From NCBI RefSeq assembly GCF_000230695.2, contig NC_020541.1, positions 2,852,001-2,916,000 of the forward strand: DNA of 64,000 nt. Reading direction: 5' to 3'. This document shows, piece by piece, positions 53,529 to 62,826 of this stretch (within the stretch, counting starts at the first letter, position 1; each line of letters begins with the position of its first letter). The notes beneath the pieces were generated by a model, which searched no databases, was not told the DNA's origin, and was given only the letters and a program-made list of their open reading frames with translations. The translations under genes were made by a program, and so were the position numbers. Source of the stretch: Rhodanobacter denitrificans (GTDB taxonomy: Bacteria; Pseudomonadota; Gammaproteobacteria; Xanthomonadales; Rhodanobacteraceae).

Positions 53529-53563
53529 CCAAAGAGTGTCCACTTTTGCGTAGGAACTCTCCG

Positions 53564-53594
53564 GCTTCGCCGCCGCTCAACTCAGGCGTTAGGC
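53564..53594 (+). other. Right half of an integron attC recombination site
   Basis: The 31 bases read GGCTTCGCCGCCGCTCAAC followed by TCAGGCGTTAGGC: the central hairpin loop, the R'' box region and a terminal GTTAGGC core site (53588-53594), exactly as in the 3' half of attC sites. The IS3 end stands where the left half should be. The next ATG is 4 bases after the core site, the spacing typical of cassette genes. Confidence 0.6.
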
Positions 53595-53597
53595 CTC

Positions 53598-53930
53598 ATG
53601 AAAAACTTCGCTCGTACATTGGCCTTGTTGTATGCGGCGATCGTTGGCTTGGCGGCCACTTGGGCTTGGTACGCCGATGTGACGCTCCTTCGCTCAGCGC
53701 GGGAGCACATGCTTCCCGACATTCTACTGGCCACTGTGTCTGCGCCGACATCTTTGACACTCGGTCCTCTCTACGAGCTTTCGCCAACTTTCTTTTCACT
53801 GCCTTTCATGCAGCTCATATGGATGACTGTTTGCGGCGTGTTTCAAGCATCGGTGTTCTACTTCCTCCTCACGCACTCACCGAGACGACTCGCGCCGCCT
53901 AACCACCTATCCAAAAGGCGAAATTCTTAA
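53598..53930 (+). CDS. Cassette-like small membrane protein
   Basis: A 110-residue protein with three hydrophobic segments (LALLYAAIVGLAATWAWYA, a Leu/Pro-rich middle, and WMTVCGVFQASVFYFLL). No family recognised. It begins 4 bases after an attC core and a GCCTAAC (53897-53903), the left core type of a following attC, lies inside its 3' end; the rest of that attC is missing. Codon and base use is AT-richer than in neighbours. I take it as a former integron gene cassette. Confidence 0.6.
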   Translation: MKNFARTLALLYAAIVGLAATWAWYADVTLLRSAREHMLPDILLATVSAPTSLTLGPLYELSPTFFSLPFMQLIWMTVCGVFQASVFYFLLTHSPRRLAPPNHLSKRRNS

Positions 53931-53964
53931 ATCGCGTCCTCCAGATAAGCGGAACCAAAAGGCA

Positions 53965-54375
53965 ATGCCTAATATTTCAGTCCTGGTACTCACCCTGTTC
54001 CTCGCCTGGACGCTGCTCCTGCTGGTCGTCATGGAGCTGCTGCGCAGCTACCTCGTCGTCACCGGCCGCGTGCGCTCGAACGAGTTCAAGCCCGACAACT
54101 CGAATGTCTCGCCGTTCATGCAGCGGCTCGCCCGCGCGCACGCGAACTGCGTCGAGAGCCTGCCGGTGTTCGGCGGGCTGCTATTGGTCGCCATCGCGAC
54201 GGGTCGGGCGGAAGTGACCGATGCGCTCGCGCCCTGGCTGCTGGGTGCCCGCGTCGTGCAGTCTGGCATCCACCTGGCCTCGACCAGCGTCATCGCCGTC
54301 AATGCCCGCTTCACCGCCTTTGCCGTACAGATGGGCATCGGCGCCTACTGGACGTGGCGGCTGCTTGGCCTGTAG
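53965..54375 (+). CDS. MAPEG-family membrane protein
   Basis: A 136-residue four-helix membrane protein of the MAPEG family (membrane-associated proteins in eicosanoid and glutathione metabolism): RLARAHANCVESLPVFGGLL carries the conserved ENxP-like segment, and SGIHLASTSVIAVNARFTAFAVQMG the last helices. Bacterial members are putative glutathione transferases. It may have been carried with the cassette region, although its base use is like that of core genes. Confidence 0.85.
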   Translation: MPNISVLVLTLFLAWTLLLLVVMELLRSYLVVTGRVRSNEFKPDNSNVSPFMQRLARAHANCVESLPVFGGLLLVAIATGRAEVTDALAPWLLGARVVQSGIHLASTSVIAVNARFTAFAVQMGIGAYWTWRLLGL

Positions 54376-54465
54376 CTCGCACACGGGCTCCAGGGACGAG
54401 GGCGGCTCGCGAACTCCCTGGCCGTTGCGCCTCCCTCGTCAATCATGCTCCGACGGAGACGAACC

Positions 54466-54852
54466 ATGAACCAACCTGCCCCACTGTCCGAATACCTCGT
54501 CCTCTCCCGCGGCCAGTGGGATCTGGACGCCGCGCGCGAGGACATCCAGGCGGCGATCGACCGCTTCTACGCCTGGCATGACCGGCTGGTGGCCGAGGGC
54601 CGCATGCGCGCCGGGCAGCGGCTGGCGCGCGAGGGCAAGCTGGTGTCGCGGCAGGCGATCACCGATGGTCCGTTCACCGAGGCCAGGGAGATCGTGGGCG
54701 GCTACTGGACGATCCTCGCCCGCAGCCTCGACGAGGCGGCGGCGATCGCGGCGGAGAATCCCTGCCTGGCTTACGGCCTGGCGTTCGAAGTGCGTCCGAT
54801 CGAGCCGGTGCGCGCCAGCGCCTACGCGCTGACCAACGAGACGCCACGCTGA
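54466..54852 (+). CDS. YciI-like (YCII-related) protein
   Basis: A 128-residue ferredoxin-like protein of the YCII/DGPF family: SEYLVLSRGQWD, FYAWHDRLVAEGRMRAGQRL, the DGPFTEAREIVGGYWTI motif, and ENPCLAYGLAFEVRPIE. The DGPF motif and early His are the supposed catalytic residues. Proteins of this kind often partner ECF sigma factors; none is adjacent here. GGAGAC lies before the ATG at 54466. Confidence 0.85.
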   Translation: MNQPAPLSEYLVLSRGQWDLDAAREDIQAAIDRFYAWHDRLVAEGRMRAGQRLAREGKLVSRQAITDGPFTEAREIVGGYWTILARSLDEAAAIAAENPCLAYGLAFEVRPIEPVRASAYALTNETPR

Positions 54853-54925
54853 CGCCACGCCGGGCGCCCGGCGCGGAGTCCTTGCCGACGCCAGCGACGG
54901 GACGTCCGGCCGCCCCGCTCAGGCG

Positions 54926-55220
54926 GTCGCGAACGTCAACACCGGGCTGGCGAAGCCCGGCCGGGACGTGCAGAACCTCGACATGGAGCATCCGTAGGTC
55001 GCCTGGGACACCCGGCAGGCCGACGCCAAGGTGGCGCACCTCGGCCGGGACGTACGTAGCCCCCGGCGCCAACGTTCCAGACCCCGACGAGGACGTATGC
55101 CACCCCGACGCCGGGATGGCCAAGGTCGACAGGGACGTGGCGAACCTCGACGACGGGGTTCCACACATCCACGGGGACGCGCGTAGGCCCGGCATCGAGG
55201 TCGCGCGGCTCGATGGCCCG
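54926..55220. repeat. Degenerate 42-bp tandem repeat, seven units
   Basis: Seven consecutive units: 54926, 54968, 55010, 55052 (43 bases), 55095, 55137 and 55179, each ending near GGGAC. Read on the minus strand, successive units give 14-residue blocks such as VPVDVWNPVVEVRH, VPVDLGHPGVGVAY and VPGDLRMLHVEVLH; each block is two heptads (21-bp sub-period). One extra base in the fourth unit breaks the frame. It fills the 425-base gap between yciI-like and TraB/GumN genes; no start or ribosome site is evident. Confidence 0.8.
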
Positions 55221-55277
55221 CATCGTCACCACCTCGCCGGGATTGAACCGGCCGCGGCCAGCCGCGACACTCCCGGC

Positions 55278-56153
55278 ATGAAACCCTCGATCGCGCTGCG
55301 CCTGCTCGCCTGCCTCGCCCTGCTGCTCGCCTGCGCCCCGGCGCTGGCGAAACCCGCCTTGTGGGTGGTGAAGGATGCCGACACCACGATCTACCTGTTC
55401 GGCACGGTGCACCTGATGCCGCGCGATGCCGGTTGGCATTCTGCCGAGCTGGACCGGGCACTGGCGGACAGCCGCACGCTGTACATCGAGCTGACCGACG
55501 ACGATCCGGCGAACATGGCGGCGCTGGTATTGCGCTACGGGATGGATGCGGCGCACCCCTTGTCTAGCCAGCTCAGTCCAGCGGAGGCACACCGGCTGGA
55601 CCTGCTGGCGAACAGGCTCGACGTGCCCGGCGGCCTGCAGACATTGAACGTGATGCGCCCGTGGCTGGCCGCGCTGACCCTGGCGCTGACACCGCTGCGC
55701 CAGGCCGGGCTCGACCCGGAACACGGGGTGGACAAGCAACTGAAGGCGCAGATGAGCGCCGCCGGCAAGCCGGTGCTGGGGCTGGAAACCGCCGAACAGC
55801 AGATCCGCTTTCTCGCCGACATGCCGCGCGCGATCGAACTGGCCCTGCTGCGCTCGACCATGCGCGACGCGGACAAGGGCGCATTCCAGCTCACCGAGCT
55901 GATCGACGCCTGGAAGGCCGGCGACGTGGACAGCATCGCCCGCATCGGCAACGAGGACATGCGTCGGCGCGAGCCGAAGCTCTACCAACTGCTGCTGGTG
56001 CAGCGCAACCAGGTCTGGGCGACGAAGATCGCCGCGGTGCTGCAGCAGCCCGGCACCGTCTTCATCGCCGTCGGCGCCGCGCACCTGGCCGGGCCGGACA
56101 GCGTGCAGGCGCAACTGGAATGGCTGGGCGTCCCGGTCGAGCGCCTGCCCTGA
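55278..56153 (+). CDS. TraB/GumN-family exported protein
   Basis: A 291-residue protein with a signal peptide (cleavage after ALA near residue 24), the TraB/GumN opening LWVVKDADTTIYLFGTVHLM, GLETAEQQIRFL, and the ending FIAVGAAHLAGPDSV. The GTVH and GAAH motifs are the presumed metal site (Tiki-like fold). Function in bacteria unknown. The frame is open far upstream through the tandem repeat, but only the ATG at 55278 gives a signal peptide. It abuts the convergent aldo/keto reductase. Confidence 0.88.
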   Translation: MKPSIALRLLACLALLLACAPALAKPALWVVKDADTTIYLFGTVHLMPRDAGWHSAELDRALADSRTLYIELTDDDPANMAALVLRYGMDAAHPLSSQLSPAEAHRLDLLANRLDVPGGLQTLNVMRPWLAALTLALTPLRQAGLDPEHGVDKQLKAQMSAAGKPVLGLETAEQQIRFLADMPRAIELALLRSTMRDADKGAFQLTELIDAWKAGDVDSIARIGNEDMRRREPKLYQLLLVQRNQVWATKIAAVLQQPGTVFIAVGAAHLAGPDSVQAQLEWLGVPVERLP

Positions 56154-57140
56154 TCAGTCGATGCCGGCGACGGCGTGCGGTGCGTACGGCGCCTCCAGCG
56201 CGGCGATTTCCGCCGGCGGCAAGCTGACCGACAGCGCCGCCACCGCCTCTTCCAGATGCTGCGGCCTGGTCGCGCCCACGATCGGCGCGGTGACCACCGG
56301 CTGGTGCAGCAGCCAGGCCAGCGCCACCTGCGCGCGCGGCACGCCGAGCCGCACGGCGACCTCGCCGACGCGATCCACCACGGCCTTGTCCGCCGCCTTG
56401 CTGGCGGCATACACGCCGTCGCCCCACGGATCGGAGCCGCCGCGCACGGTGCTCGGTTCGTCCTGCCACGCCCGCGCCAGCCGACCGCGCGCCAGCGGGC
56501 TCCACGGCACCACGCCGACGCCCTGGTCCGCGCACAGCGCCAGCATCTCGCGCTCCTCCTCGCGGTACAGCAGGTTGTAGTGCGGCTGCATCGACACGAA
56601 GCGCGTCCAGCCATGCAGGTCGGCGGTGTACAGCGCCTTGGCGAACTGCCAGGCCATCATTGACGAGGCTCCGAGGTAGCGCGCCTTGCCCGCCTTCACC
56701 ACATCGTGCAGCGCCTTCAGCGTCTCCTCGATCGGCGTGGCGTGATCCCAGCGGTGGATCTGGTAGAGGTCGACGTAGTCGGTGCCGAGGCGGCGCAGGC
56801 TGGCGTCGATCTCGGTCATGATCGCCTTGCGCGAGAGGCCGCCGCCGTTCGCGTCGCCGCGCATCGGATAGAACACCTTGGTGGCGATCACCACCTCCTC
56901 GCGCCGCGCGAAATCGCGCAGCGCGCGTCCCAGCACCAGCTCGCTGCCGCCGCGCGAATACATGTTCGCCGTGTCGAAATAGTTGATGCCCAGCTCGAGC
57001 GCGCGCCGGATGAACGGCCGGCCGTGCTCCTCGTCCAGCGTCCATGGCCTCTCCTTGGCGGGCGTTACCGAATAGCTCATGCAGCCCAGGCAGATGCGCG
57101 AGACCCTGAGGCCGGATTTGCCGAGATTGATGTAATCCAT
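56154..57140 (-). CDS. Aldo/keto reductase
   Basis: A 328-residue NADPH-dependent TIM-barrel reductase. The catalytic tetrad is seen in DTANMYSRG (Asp, Tyr), ATKVFYP (Lys) and YQIHRWDH (His); NADP-binding residues lie in IVGATRPQHLEEA. It is of the YhdN/general-stress-protein-69-like group acting on small aldehydes. It is followed upstream by the EamA gene 37 bases away on the same strand. Confidence 0.92.
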   Translation of the reverse strand: MDYINLGKSGLRVSRICLGCMSYSVTPAKERPWTLDEEHGRPFIRRALELGINYFDTANMYSRGGSELVLGRALRDFARREEVVIATKVFYPMRGDANGGGLSRKAIMTEIDASLRRLGTDYVDLYQIHRWDHATPIEETLKALHDVVKAGKARYLGASSMMAWQFAKALYTADLHGWTRFVSMQPHYNLLYREEEREMLALCADQGVGVVPWSPLARGRLARAWQDEPSTVRGGSDPWGDGVYAASKAADKAVVDRVGEVAVRLGVPRAQVALAWLLHQPVVTAPIVGATRPQHLEEAVAALSVSLPPAEIAALEAPYAPHAVAGID

Positions 57141-57177
57141 AGCGGTTCTCCTTCAGTGTTCGGATGTCGATGCAGGT

Positions 57178-58074
57178 TCAGCGCGGCGCCGCCCGGTGCA
57201 GGTTGATGCCCGCGATGACCAGGGCGATGCCGGTCAGCTCGGCCGGACCCGGCAACTGGTGCAGCACCACGATGCCGATCGCGCAGGCGGTGGCCGGCAG
57301 CAGCGCCAGCATCAGCGCGAACGTGGCGCGCGGCAGCCGCGCCATCGCCAGCTGGTCGCACACGTACGGGATCACTGACGACGACACGCTCACGCCGATG
57401 CCGGCGGCCAGCAGGCCGGGATGGATGAAGGCCACCGCCGCCTCGCGCCAGCCCGGCGGCATCACGACCAGCAGCGCCACCAGCATCGCCGCGGCCAGCC
57501 GGTCGATGCCGTTGCCGCCGCCGTCCCTGGCGATGCGATGGCCGAGCACGATATACAGCATGAACAGCGCGCAGTTCGCGAAAGCGAAGGCAAAGCTGAT
57601 GGCCGTGCCGGCGAGACGCACGTGGGTCAGCATGGCCACGCCGGCCGCCGCCACCGCGAGCGCCACCCCGTTGCGGCGGCTGTGCAGGCCGGCCCAGGCC
57701 AGCGCGATCGGGCCGAGGAACTCGATCGCGCCCACCGTGGCCAGCGGCAGCCGGTCGATCGCCAGGTAGAAGCAGACGTTCATGCCGCCAAGCACCGCGC
57801 CCAGCGCCACGATGTTCCAGCGCACCGCGGCGTTCTGCTGCGCGAAATAGCGCCAGGGCCGTCGCCACAGCGCGAAGATCAGCGCCGCGCTGGCGATCCG
57901 CAGCCAGGCCACGCCGAGCGGCGCGACGTGGGCGAACAGCAGCACCGCGAACGCCGGCCCCAGGTAATGGAAGATCGCGCTGACCACGAAATACAGCGAG
58001 GGCGGCACGCGTTCGCCGGCCGCGAAGGGCGGCGACGGCGGCTCGATCGTGGTGGCATCGGATTCATGGTCCAT
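57178..58074 (-). CDS. EamA-family (RhtA-like) exporter
   Basis: A 298-residue drug/metabolite transporter with ten membrane helices in two EamA halves (GPAFAVLLFAHVAPLGVAWLR; AAGIGVSVSSSVIPYVCDQLA). RhtA homologues export threonine and homoserine. The ATG at 58074 follows a weak ribosome site; it is divergent from an Lrp-type regulator, which suggests amino-acid-responsive control. Confidence 0.85.
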   Translation of the reverse strand: MDHESDATTIEPPSPPFAAGERVPPSLYFVVSAIFHYLGPAFAVLLFAHVAPLGVAWLRIASAALIFALWRRPWRYFAQQNAAVRWNIVALGAVLGGMNVCFYLAIDRLPLATVGAIEFLGPIALAWAGLHSRRNGVALAVAAAGVAMLTHVRLAGTAISFAFAFANCALFMLYIVLGHRIARDGGGNGIDRLAAAMLVALLVVMPPGWREAAVAFIHPGLLAAGIGVSVSSSVIPYVCDQLAMARLPRATFALMLALLPATACAIGIVVLHQLPGPAELTGIALVIAGINLHRAAPR

Positions 58075-58167
58075 GCCTCTACTTTTGCAAACGATCGGCG
58101 CATGATCCATCTCGAAAAGAAGGAATCAGCGACCCATATTTTCTGACTTGAAAGCCGGTGACGCCTC

Positions 58168-58638
58168 ATGCCTCAGATTTCCAATTTGCTGTCCGACCCT
58201 CGCAATATCGCCCTGCTGCAGGCGCTGCAGGACGATCCGCGCCAGCCCGTCACGCGGCTCGCCAGCCGTGTCGGCATGTCGGCACCGGCGGTGAAGGAAC
58301 GCCTGAACCGGCTGGAGGAAACCGGGGTGATCCGCGGCTACCGGCTCGACCTCGACCCCAAGGCGATGGGCTGGCCGGTCACCGCCTACGTGCGCGTGCG
58401 CCCGGTGCCCGGGCAACTGCCGAAGATCGCCGAGCTCGCGCAGAAGATCCCGCAGGTGGTCGAGTGCCACCGCGTCACCGGCGAGGACTGCTTCATCATC
58501 AAGGTCCACCTTGACGCGCTGGAACATCTGGACCTGATCCTCGACCGCTTCCTGCGCTACGGCCAGACCACCACCTCGATCGTGCAGTCCACCCCGGTGC
58601 CGCTGCGCGCGCCGCCGCTGCCGACCCGCAGGCCCTAG
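58168..58638 (+). CDS. Lrp/AsnC-family transcriptional regulator
   Basis: A 156-residue regulator: N-terminal HTH (ALLQALQDDPRQPVTRLASRV, SAPAVKERLNRLEETGVIRGY) and C-terminal RAM ligand-binding domain (PQVVECHRVTGEDCFIIKV). These octameric proteins respond to amino acids. Its position back-to-back with the EamA exporter implies that it controls it. Confidence 0.9.
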   Translation: MPQISNLLSDPRNIALLQALQDDPRQPVTRLASRVGMSAPAVKERLNRLEETGVIRGYRLDLDPKAMGWPVTAYVRVRPVPGQLPKIAELAQKIPQVVECHRVTGEDCFIIKVHLDALEHLDLILDRFLRYGQTTTSIVQSTPVPLRAPPLPTRRP

Positions 58639-58737
58639 CAGATCGCGGCCGAAACCGCGCCTACAAGAGCCTGTCGCTTTCTGGCACCATCGACCGGTTA
58701 TCCCGCGCGCCGCGCGCCACTTCCCTGATGCAACCGC

Positions 58738-60975
58738 ATGAACCTGCAAGCCAATTACGAACAGATCCCGCTGAAGGAATACGCCGAGCGGGCCTATCTG
58801 GACTACTCGATGTACGTGGTGCTGGACCGCGCGCTGCCCTTCGTCGGCGACGGCCTGAAGCCGGTGCAGCGGCGCATCATCTACGCGATGAGCGAGCTGG
58901 GCCTGGCCGCCACCGCGAAGCCGAAGAAATCGGCGCGCACCATCGGTGACGTGATCGGCAAGTTCCATCCGCACGGCGATTCATCGTGCTACGAGGCGAT
59001 GGTGCTGATGGCGCAGCCGTTCTCGTACCGCTACCCGCTGGTCGACGGCCAGGGCAACTTCGGCTCGCCGGACGACCCGAAGAGCTTCGCCGCGATGCGC
59101 TACACCGAATCCAAGCTCAGCCCGATCGCCGAGGCGCTGCTCGGCGAGCTGGCCCAGGGCACGGTGGACTGGGTGCCGAACTTCGACGGCACCATGGACG
59201 AGCCGAGCTGGCTGCCGGCGCGCGTGCCGCACGTGCTGCTGAACGGCTCGATGGGCATTGCCGTCGGCATGGCCACCGACATCCCGCCGCACAACCTGCG
59301 CGAGCTGGCCACCGCCTGCATCCGGTTGCTGGACGAGCCGGACGCCAGCGTCGCCCAGCTGTGCGAGCACGTGCTGGGTCCGGACTACCCGACCGAGGCG
59401 GAGATCATCACCCCGCGCGCCGACCTGCTGACGATCTACCAGACCGGCGGCGGCTCGGTGCGCGCCCGCGCGGTGTACCGGCGCGAGGAAGGCAACATCG
59501 TGATCACCGCGCTGCCGCACCAGGTCAGCCCGTCGAAGATCCTGGAGCAGATCGCCGCGCAGATGCGCGCGAAGAAGCTGCCGATGATCGAGGATCTGCG
59601 CGACGAGTCGGACCACGAGAACCCGATCCGGCTGGTGATCGTGCCGCGCTCGAACCGCGTCGACGCCGACGAGACCATGCAGCACCTGTTCGCCACGACG
59701 GACATGGAGAAGAGCTTCCGCGTCAACCTCAACATGATCGGGCTGGACGGCCGGCCGCAGGTGAAGGACCTCAAGCGCATCCTCACCGAGTGGTTGAGCT
59801 TCCGCACCAGCACCGTCACCCGGCGCCTGGAACATCGCTTGGCCAAGGTCGACCGCCGCCTGCACCTGCTCGAAGGCCTGCACACCGCCTACCTCAACCT
59901 CGACGAAGTCATCCGCATCGTGCGCAGCGAGGACGAGCCCAAGCCGGTGCTGATGGCGCGCTTCAGGCTCAGCGAGGAACAGACCGACTACATCCTCGAA
60001 ACCCGCCTGCGCCAGCTGGCGCGGCTGGAGGAGATGAAGATCAACGCCGAGCGTGACCAGCTCGAAGAGGAGCGCGCGCGCATCAACGTGCTGCTGAAAT
60101 CGCCGGCCAAGCTGAAGAGTCTGATCAAGGACGAACTGCGCGCCGATGCCGAGAAATTCGGCGACGCACGCCGCTCGCCGCTGGTCGAGCGCGAAGTGGC
60201 GCATGCGCTGGACGAGAGCGCGCTGGTGGCCAGCGAACCGGTCACCGTGGTGCTCTCGCAGAAGGGCTGGGCGCGCGCCGCCAAGGGCCACGACATCGAC
60301 GCCGAGGCCCTGAACTACCGCGAAGGTGACGGCCTGCTCGCCGCGGTGAAGGCGCGCACGACACAGCAGGTCGCGTTCATCGACTCCACCGGCCGTGCCT
60401 ACTCCACGCCGGCGCACACCCTGCCCTCGGCGCGCGGCAACGGCGAGCCGCTGACCGGCCGCTTCAGCCCGGCCGCGGGCGCCAGCTTCGACGCGGTGAT
60501 CGCCGGCGACAACGACACCCGGCTGATCCTCGCCACCGACTTCGGCTACGGCTTCGTCACCCGTTTCGAGGCGCTCACCGGCCGCAACAAGGCCGGCAAG
60601 CAGATCATCTCGCTCAGCGACGGCGCGAAGGTGCTGGCGCCGCAAATCAGCACCGACCCGGCGCGCGACCGCATCGTGGTGGTCAGCAGCGAAGGGCATC
60701 TGCTGATGTTCTCGGTGGCCGAGCTGCCGGAACTGGACAAGGGCAAGGGCAACAAGCTGATCGAGATCCCGAAGAAGCAGCTGGCCGAGGGCGAGCGCGT
60801 GGCCGGCGTGGCGGTGGTCAGCGAGGGCAAGGGCGAGGTCACGATGTACGCCGGCGCACGCAAGCTGACCCTGAAGTGGGCCGACCTGGTCGAGTACGGC
60901 GGCAACCGCGCCACCCGCGGCGGCCTGCTGCCGCGCGGCCTGCGCCGAGTGGAGCGAATCGAGACCACCGGCTGA
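58738..60975 (+). CDS. parC: DNA topoisomerase IV subunit A ParC
   Basis: A 745-residue type IIA topoisomerase subunit that decatenates daughter chromosomes with ParE. The quinolone region [16 protein letters not shown] carries Ser82 and Glu86 (E. coli Ser80/Glu84, unmutated type), and Tyr122 in MRYTESKLS is the DNA-cleaving residue. A short C-terminal beta-propeller domain follows, with the degenerate blades typical of ParC (length ~745 versus ~875 for GyrA). ATG at 58738 gives the usual [17 protein letters not shown]. Confidence 0.95.
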   Translation: MNLQANYEQIPLKEYAERAYLDYSMYVVLDRALPFVGDGLKPVQRRIIYAMSELGLAATAKPKKSARTIGDVIGKFHPHGDSSCYEAMVLMAQPFSYRYPLVDGQGNFGSPDDPKSFAAMRYTESKLSPIAEALLGELAQGTVDWVPNFDGTMDEPSWLPARVPHVLLNGSMGIAVGMATDIPPHNLRELATACIRLLDEPDASVAQLCEHVLGPDYPTEAEIITPRADLLTIYQTGGGSVRARAVYRREEGNIVITALPHQVSPSKILEQIAAQMRAKKLPMIEDLRDESDHENPIRLVIVPRSNRVDADETMQHLFATTDMEKSFRVNLNMIGLDGRPQVKDLKRILTEWLSFRTSTVTRRLEHRLAKVDRRLHLLEGLHTAYLNLDEVIRIVRSEDEPKPVLMARFRLSEEQTDYILETRLRQLARLEEMKINAERDQLEEERARINVLLKSPAKLKSLIKDELRADAEKFGDARRSPLVEREVAHALDESALVASEPVTVVLSQKGWARAAKGHDIDAEALNYREGDGLLAAVKARTTQQVAFIDSTGRAYSTPAHTLPSARGNGEPLTGRFSPAAGASFDAVIAGDNDTRLILATDFGYGFVTRFEALTGRNKAGKQIISLSDGAKVLAPQISTDPARDRIVVVSSEGHLLMFSVAELPELDKGKGNKLIEIPKKQLAEGERVAGVAVVSEGKGEVTMYAGARKLTLKWADLVEYGGNRATRGGLLPRGLRRVERIETTG

Positions 60976-61095
60976 CCACGACTTGCGGGAGCAGGAACCC
61001 GGTCGGAGGAACTTGTCGACGTCCGGCCTTTCCAACAGGGACGTACACGCCGATGCGCCATCATGCGTTGACTACGTGACAACCCCGGAGTGTGC

Positions 61096-61530
61096 ATGAA
61101 CATCCCACGGCATTTCGTCGCCCTCGCCGCCAGCCTGCTGGCCACCACGGCGTGGGCGCAGACGGCCGGCAAGCCGTTGAACCTCAAGCTGCTGCCCAGC
61201 GACACCCCCGCCGCCAGCAGCACGGCCGCCAAGCCCGCTGCCAGCGCACCCGGCGTGTATTACGGCGACACCAGCGGACGCATGGGCAACAACGACACCA
61301 CAGCCGCCGCGACGCCCACCGACGACTGCGACGACTACAGCTACAACCAGCCGCAGATGCACGGCAGCGTCGGGATGGGCGTGGTCGGCGGCAACCATGT
61401 CAGCGGCAACTACCAGACCGGCACGGTCAACCTCAGCAAGGCCTTCGGCAGCTGCGACCATCCCAGCGGCGGCGTCAGCATTTCGATTGGTGGCGGCACC
61501 GGCCATTTCAACGGCCGCCGCGACCACTGA
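61096..61530 (+). CDS. Exported hypothetical protein
   Basis: A 144-residue protein with a signal peptide (cleavage after AWA near residue 21), a Ser/Ala/Pro-rich linker, DDCDDYSYNQPQMHG, and a Gly-rich end with VSISIGGGTGHFNG. Two Cys (in DDCDD and GSCDH) could form a disulfide. No family recognised. Follows parC by 120 bases; likely a separate transcript. CGGAG lies a few bases before the ATG. Confidence 0.65.
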   Translation: MNIPRHFVALAASLLATTAWAQTAGKPLNLKLLPSDTPAASSTAAKPAASAPGVYYGDTSGRMGNNDTTAAATPTDDCDDYSYNQPQMHGSVGMGVVGGNHVSGNYQTGTVNLSKAFGSCDHPSGGVSISIGGGTGHFNGRRDH

Positions 61531-61544
61531 AGCAGGAACCGCGT

Positions 61545-61652
61545 CCACTCGGACTTGGGGCCGGCCATGGCGCAGACGCGAACCTGGCGGCGCGCGTAAC
61601 GCACGGCGTTTTCCAGTACCGCGCCGAAAATCCCGGAGAGGTCGTGCGGGCC
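61545..61652 (-). pseudogene. Histidine-kinase ATPase-domain remnant
   Basis: On the minus strand the frame reads GPHDLSGIFGAVLENAVRYA then RRQVRVCA, a close match to the N-box of histidine kinases (DL...GNLLENAxxYA...VRV). It is preceded by a stop codon and followed by unrelated sequence, with no start, H-box or G-boxes. The ~270-base gap between the exported protein and the LysR gene otherwise holds nothing I can identify. Confidence 0.45.
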
Positions 61653-61800
61653 ACGGCCAGGTCATGCTTGCGCGTCGTTGATCGCAATGGTATCTGACAG
61701 CACCGCCAAGCCGCCCGCTCAACTCCAGCGTTGACCGTCTGCTTCAGGCTGCGAGCGGCCATGAGCGGCAACGCATGCGCGCCTCTGCGACCGCATGCAG

Positions 61801-62691
61801 CTAAGGTCCCCCAAGCAGCGCGACCAGCCGCGACTCGCATGCTGAAAGATCGTACCTCCGACGCTGCGAGAGCATGAACGTGAGCGTCCCCATGTGCCAG
61901 GCGCGACGCTCGAGTTCGACGAGCTCTCCGCTGGCCAGATCCTCGCTGACGAGGTGCCGCGGCAAGTGTCCCCAGCCGAGGCCGGCCTTGAGCAGGTCGC
62001 GCTTGGCGCCGAGGTCGTTGACCAGCCACTGGCGCTTGCCGGCAACGCCCTGCTGGGTCTTTTCTGCGCCGGGCTGGTTGTCGGTGACGACGATCTGGGT
62101 GTGTCGACCGAACTCGTCCACGGGGATGGGTTTGGGGGTCGAAGCGAGCGGATAGGATGGCGCGCATACCGTCACCATTTCCTCCTCGCGCAACCAGTGG
62201 CGTTCGATGGCGTCCGGATTCACCTCCGGCACGTTCTCGATCGTGACGGCCAGGGCGCACAGCTTTTCGAGCACCAGGTGCTCGCCGCCCTGCATGGTGG
62301 TGATGCGCAGGTTGATCGCGGCGGTCGGAAACTCCTGCTGCAGCGTGCGCAAGCAGTCGATCAGGTGGGTGCGTGGAAAGTAGGCATCCACCGCCACCGA
62401 TACCTGCGGCACCCCCACCTTGGCGATCGCGCCGGCGCGGTTCTTCATTTCCTCGGTGCGTGAGATCACCGCACGCGCGTCCGGCAGGAGGCTGCGGCCC
62501 GCGGCGGTGAGCTTCGCCTTGCGTGTATTGCGCTCGAACAACTCGACATCGAACGCGCTTTCCAGCGCCTTGATCGCGTGGCTGATGGCCGACTGCGCGC
62601 GTGCCAGTTTCCGCGCCGCACCCGAGAAGCTCCCCTGGTCGCACACCGCAACGAACGCACGCAGCTGGTTGATGGTGACGTTGTCGAGCAC
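61801..62691 (-). CDS. LysR-family transcriptional regulator
   Basis: A 296-residue regulator with the N-terminal HTH (TINQLRAFVAVCDQGSFSGAA, SAISHAIKALESAFDVELFER) and a type 2 periplasmic-binding-like effector domain. It is divergent from the F420-reductase-like gene and an SDR, which it probably regulates. ATG at 62691. Confidence 0.92.
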   Translation of the reverse strand: MLDNVTINQLRAFVAVCDQGSFSGAARKLARAQSAISHAIKALESAFDVELFERNTRKAKLTAAGRSLLPDARAVISRTEEMKNRAGAIAKVGVPQVSVAVDAYFPRTHLIDCLRTLQQEFPTAAINLRITTMQGGEHLVLEKLCALAVTIENVPEVNPDAIERHWLREEEMVTVCAPSYPLASTPKPIPVDEFGRHTQIVVTDNQPGAEKTQQGVAGKRQWLVNDLGAKRDLLKAGLGWGHLPRHLVSEDLASGELVELERRAWHMGTLTFMLSQRRRYDLSACESRLVALLGGP

Positions 62692-62826
62692 GGGCTATCC
62701 AGAAAATAGATCGTATTAAGCGATGTTTCGTCAATTGTGTTGATACGTCAAGCGACCCAGATTGATGGGGCAACCGGCCCGAGCGGGCCGGCCCACTCCA
62801 TCCCCGTACTGAAAAGGATCATCTCC
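62692..62826. promoter_or_regulatory. Divergent promoter region of LysR and reductase genes
   Basis: 135 bases, AT-rich for this genome, with an imperfect inverted repeat ATTAAGCGA...TCGTCAAT (about 62715-62736) that has the T-N11-A shape of a LysR site. Probably holds both promoters; no clear -35/-10 pair could be fixed. Confidence 0.35.

Larger units (their letters stand above)
52310..53563 (+). mobile_element. IS3-family insertion sequence (complete)
   Basis: About 1250 bp with terminal inverted repeats at 52310-52336 and 53537-53563; 24 of 27 positions match, and the outer 15 read GGAGAGTTCCTACGC. It carries overlapping orfA and orfB with a run of seven A at 52641-52647 for -1 frameshifting. 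No target-site duplication is visible at the ends. On the right it abuts an attC half-site; the matching left half is absent, suggesting an adjacent deletion. Confidence 0.9.

Noticed and set aside
53524..53530. GCCTAAC at the end of orfB as a left attC core
   Set aside because: It lies inside the IS within the transposase end and its terminal region, and is not paired with the attC half outside; taken as chance.
54926..55220. CRISPR array
   Set aside because: Units are contiguous and degenerate with no unique spacers and no cas genes.
58981..61035. A 684-codon open frame on the minus strand
   Set aside because: Mirror frame of parC with low-complexity composition and no recognisable domain.
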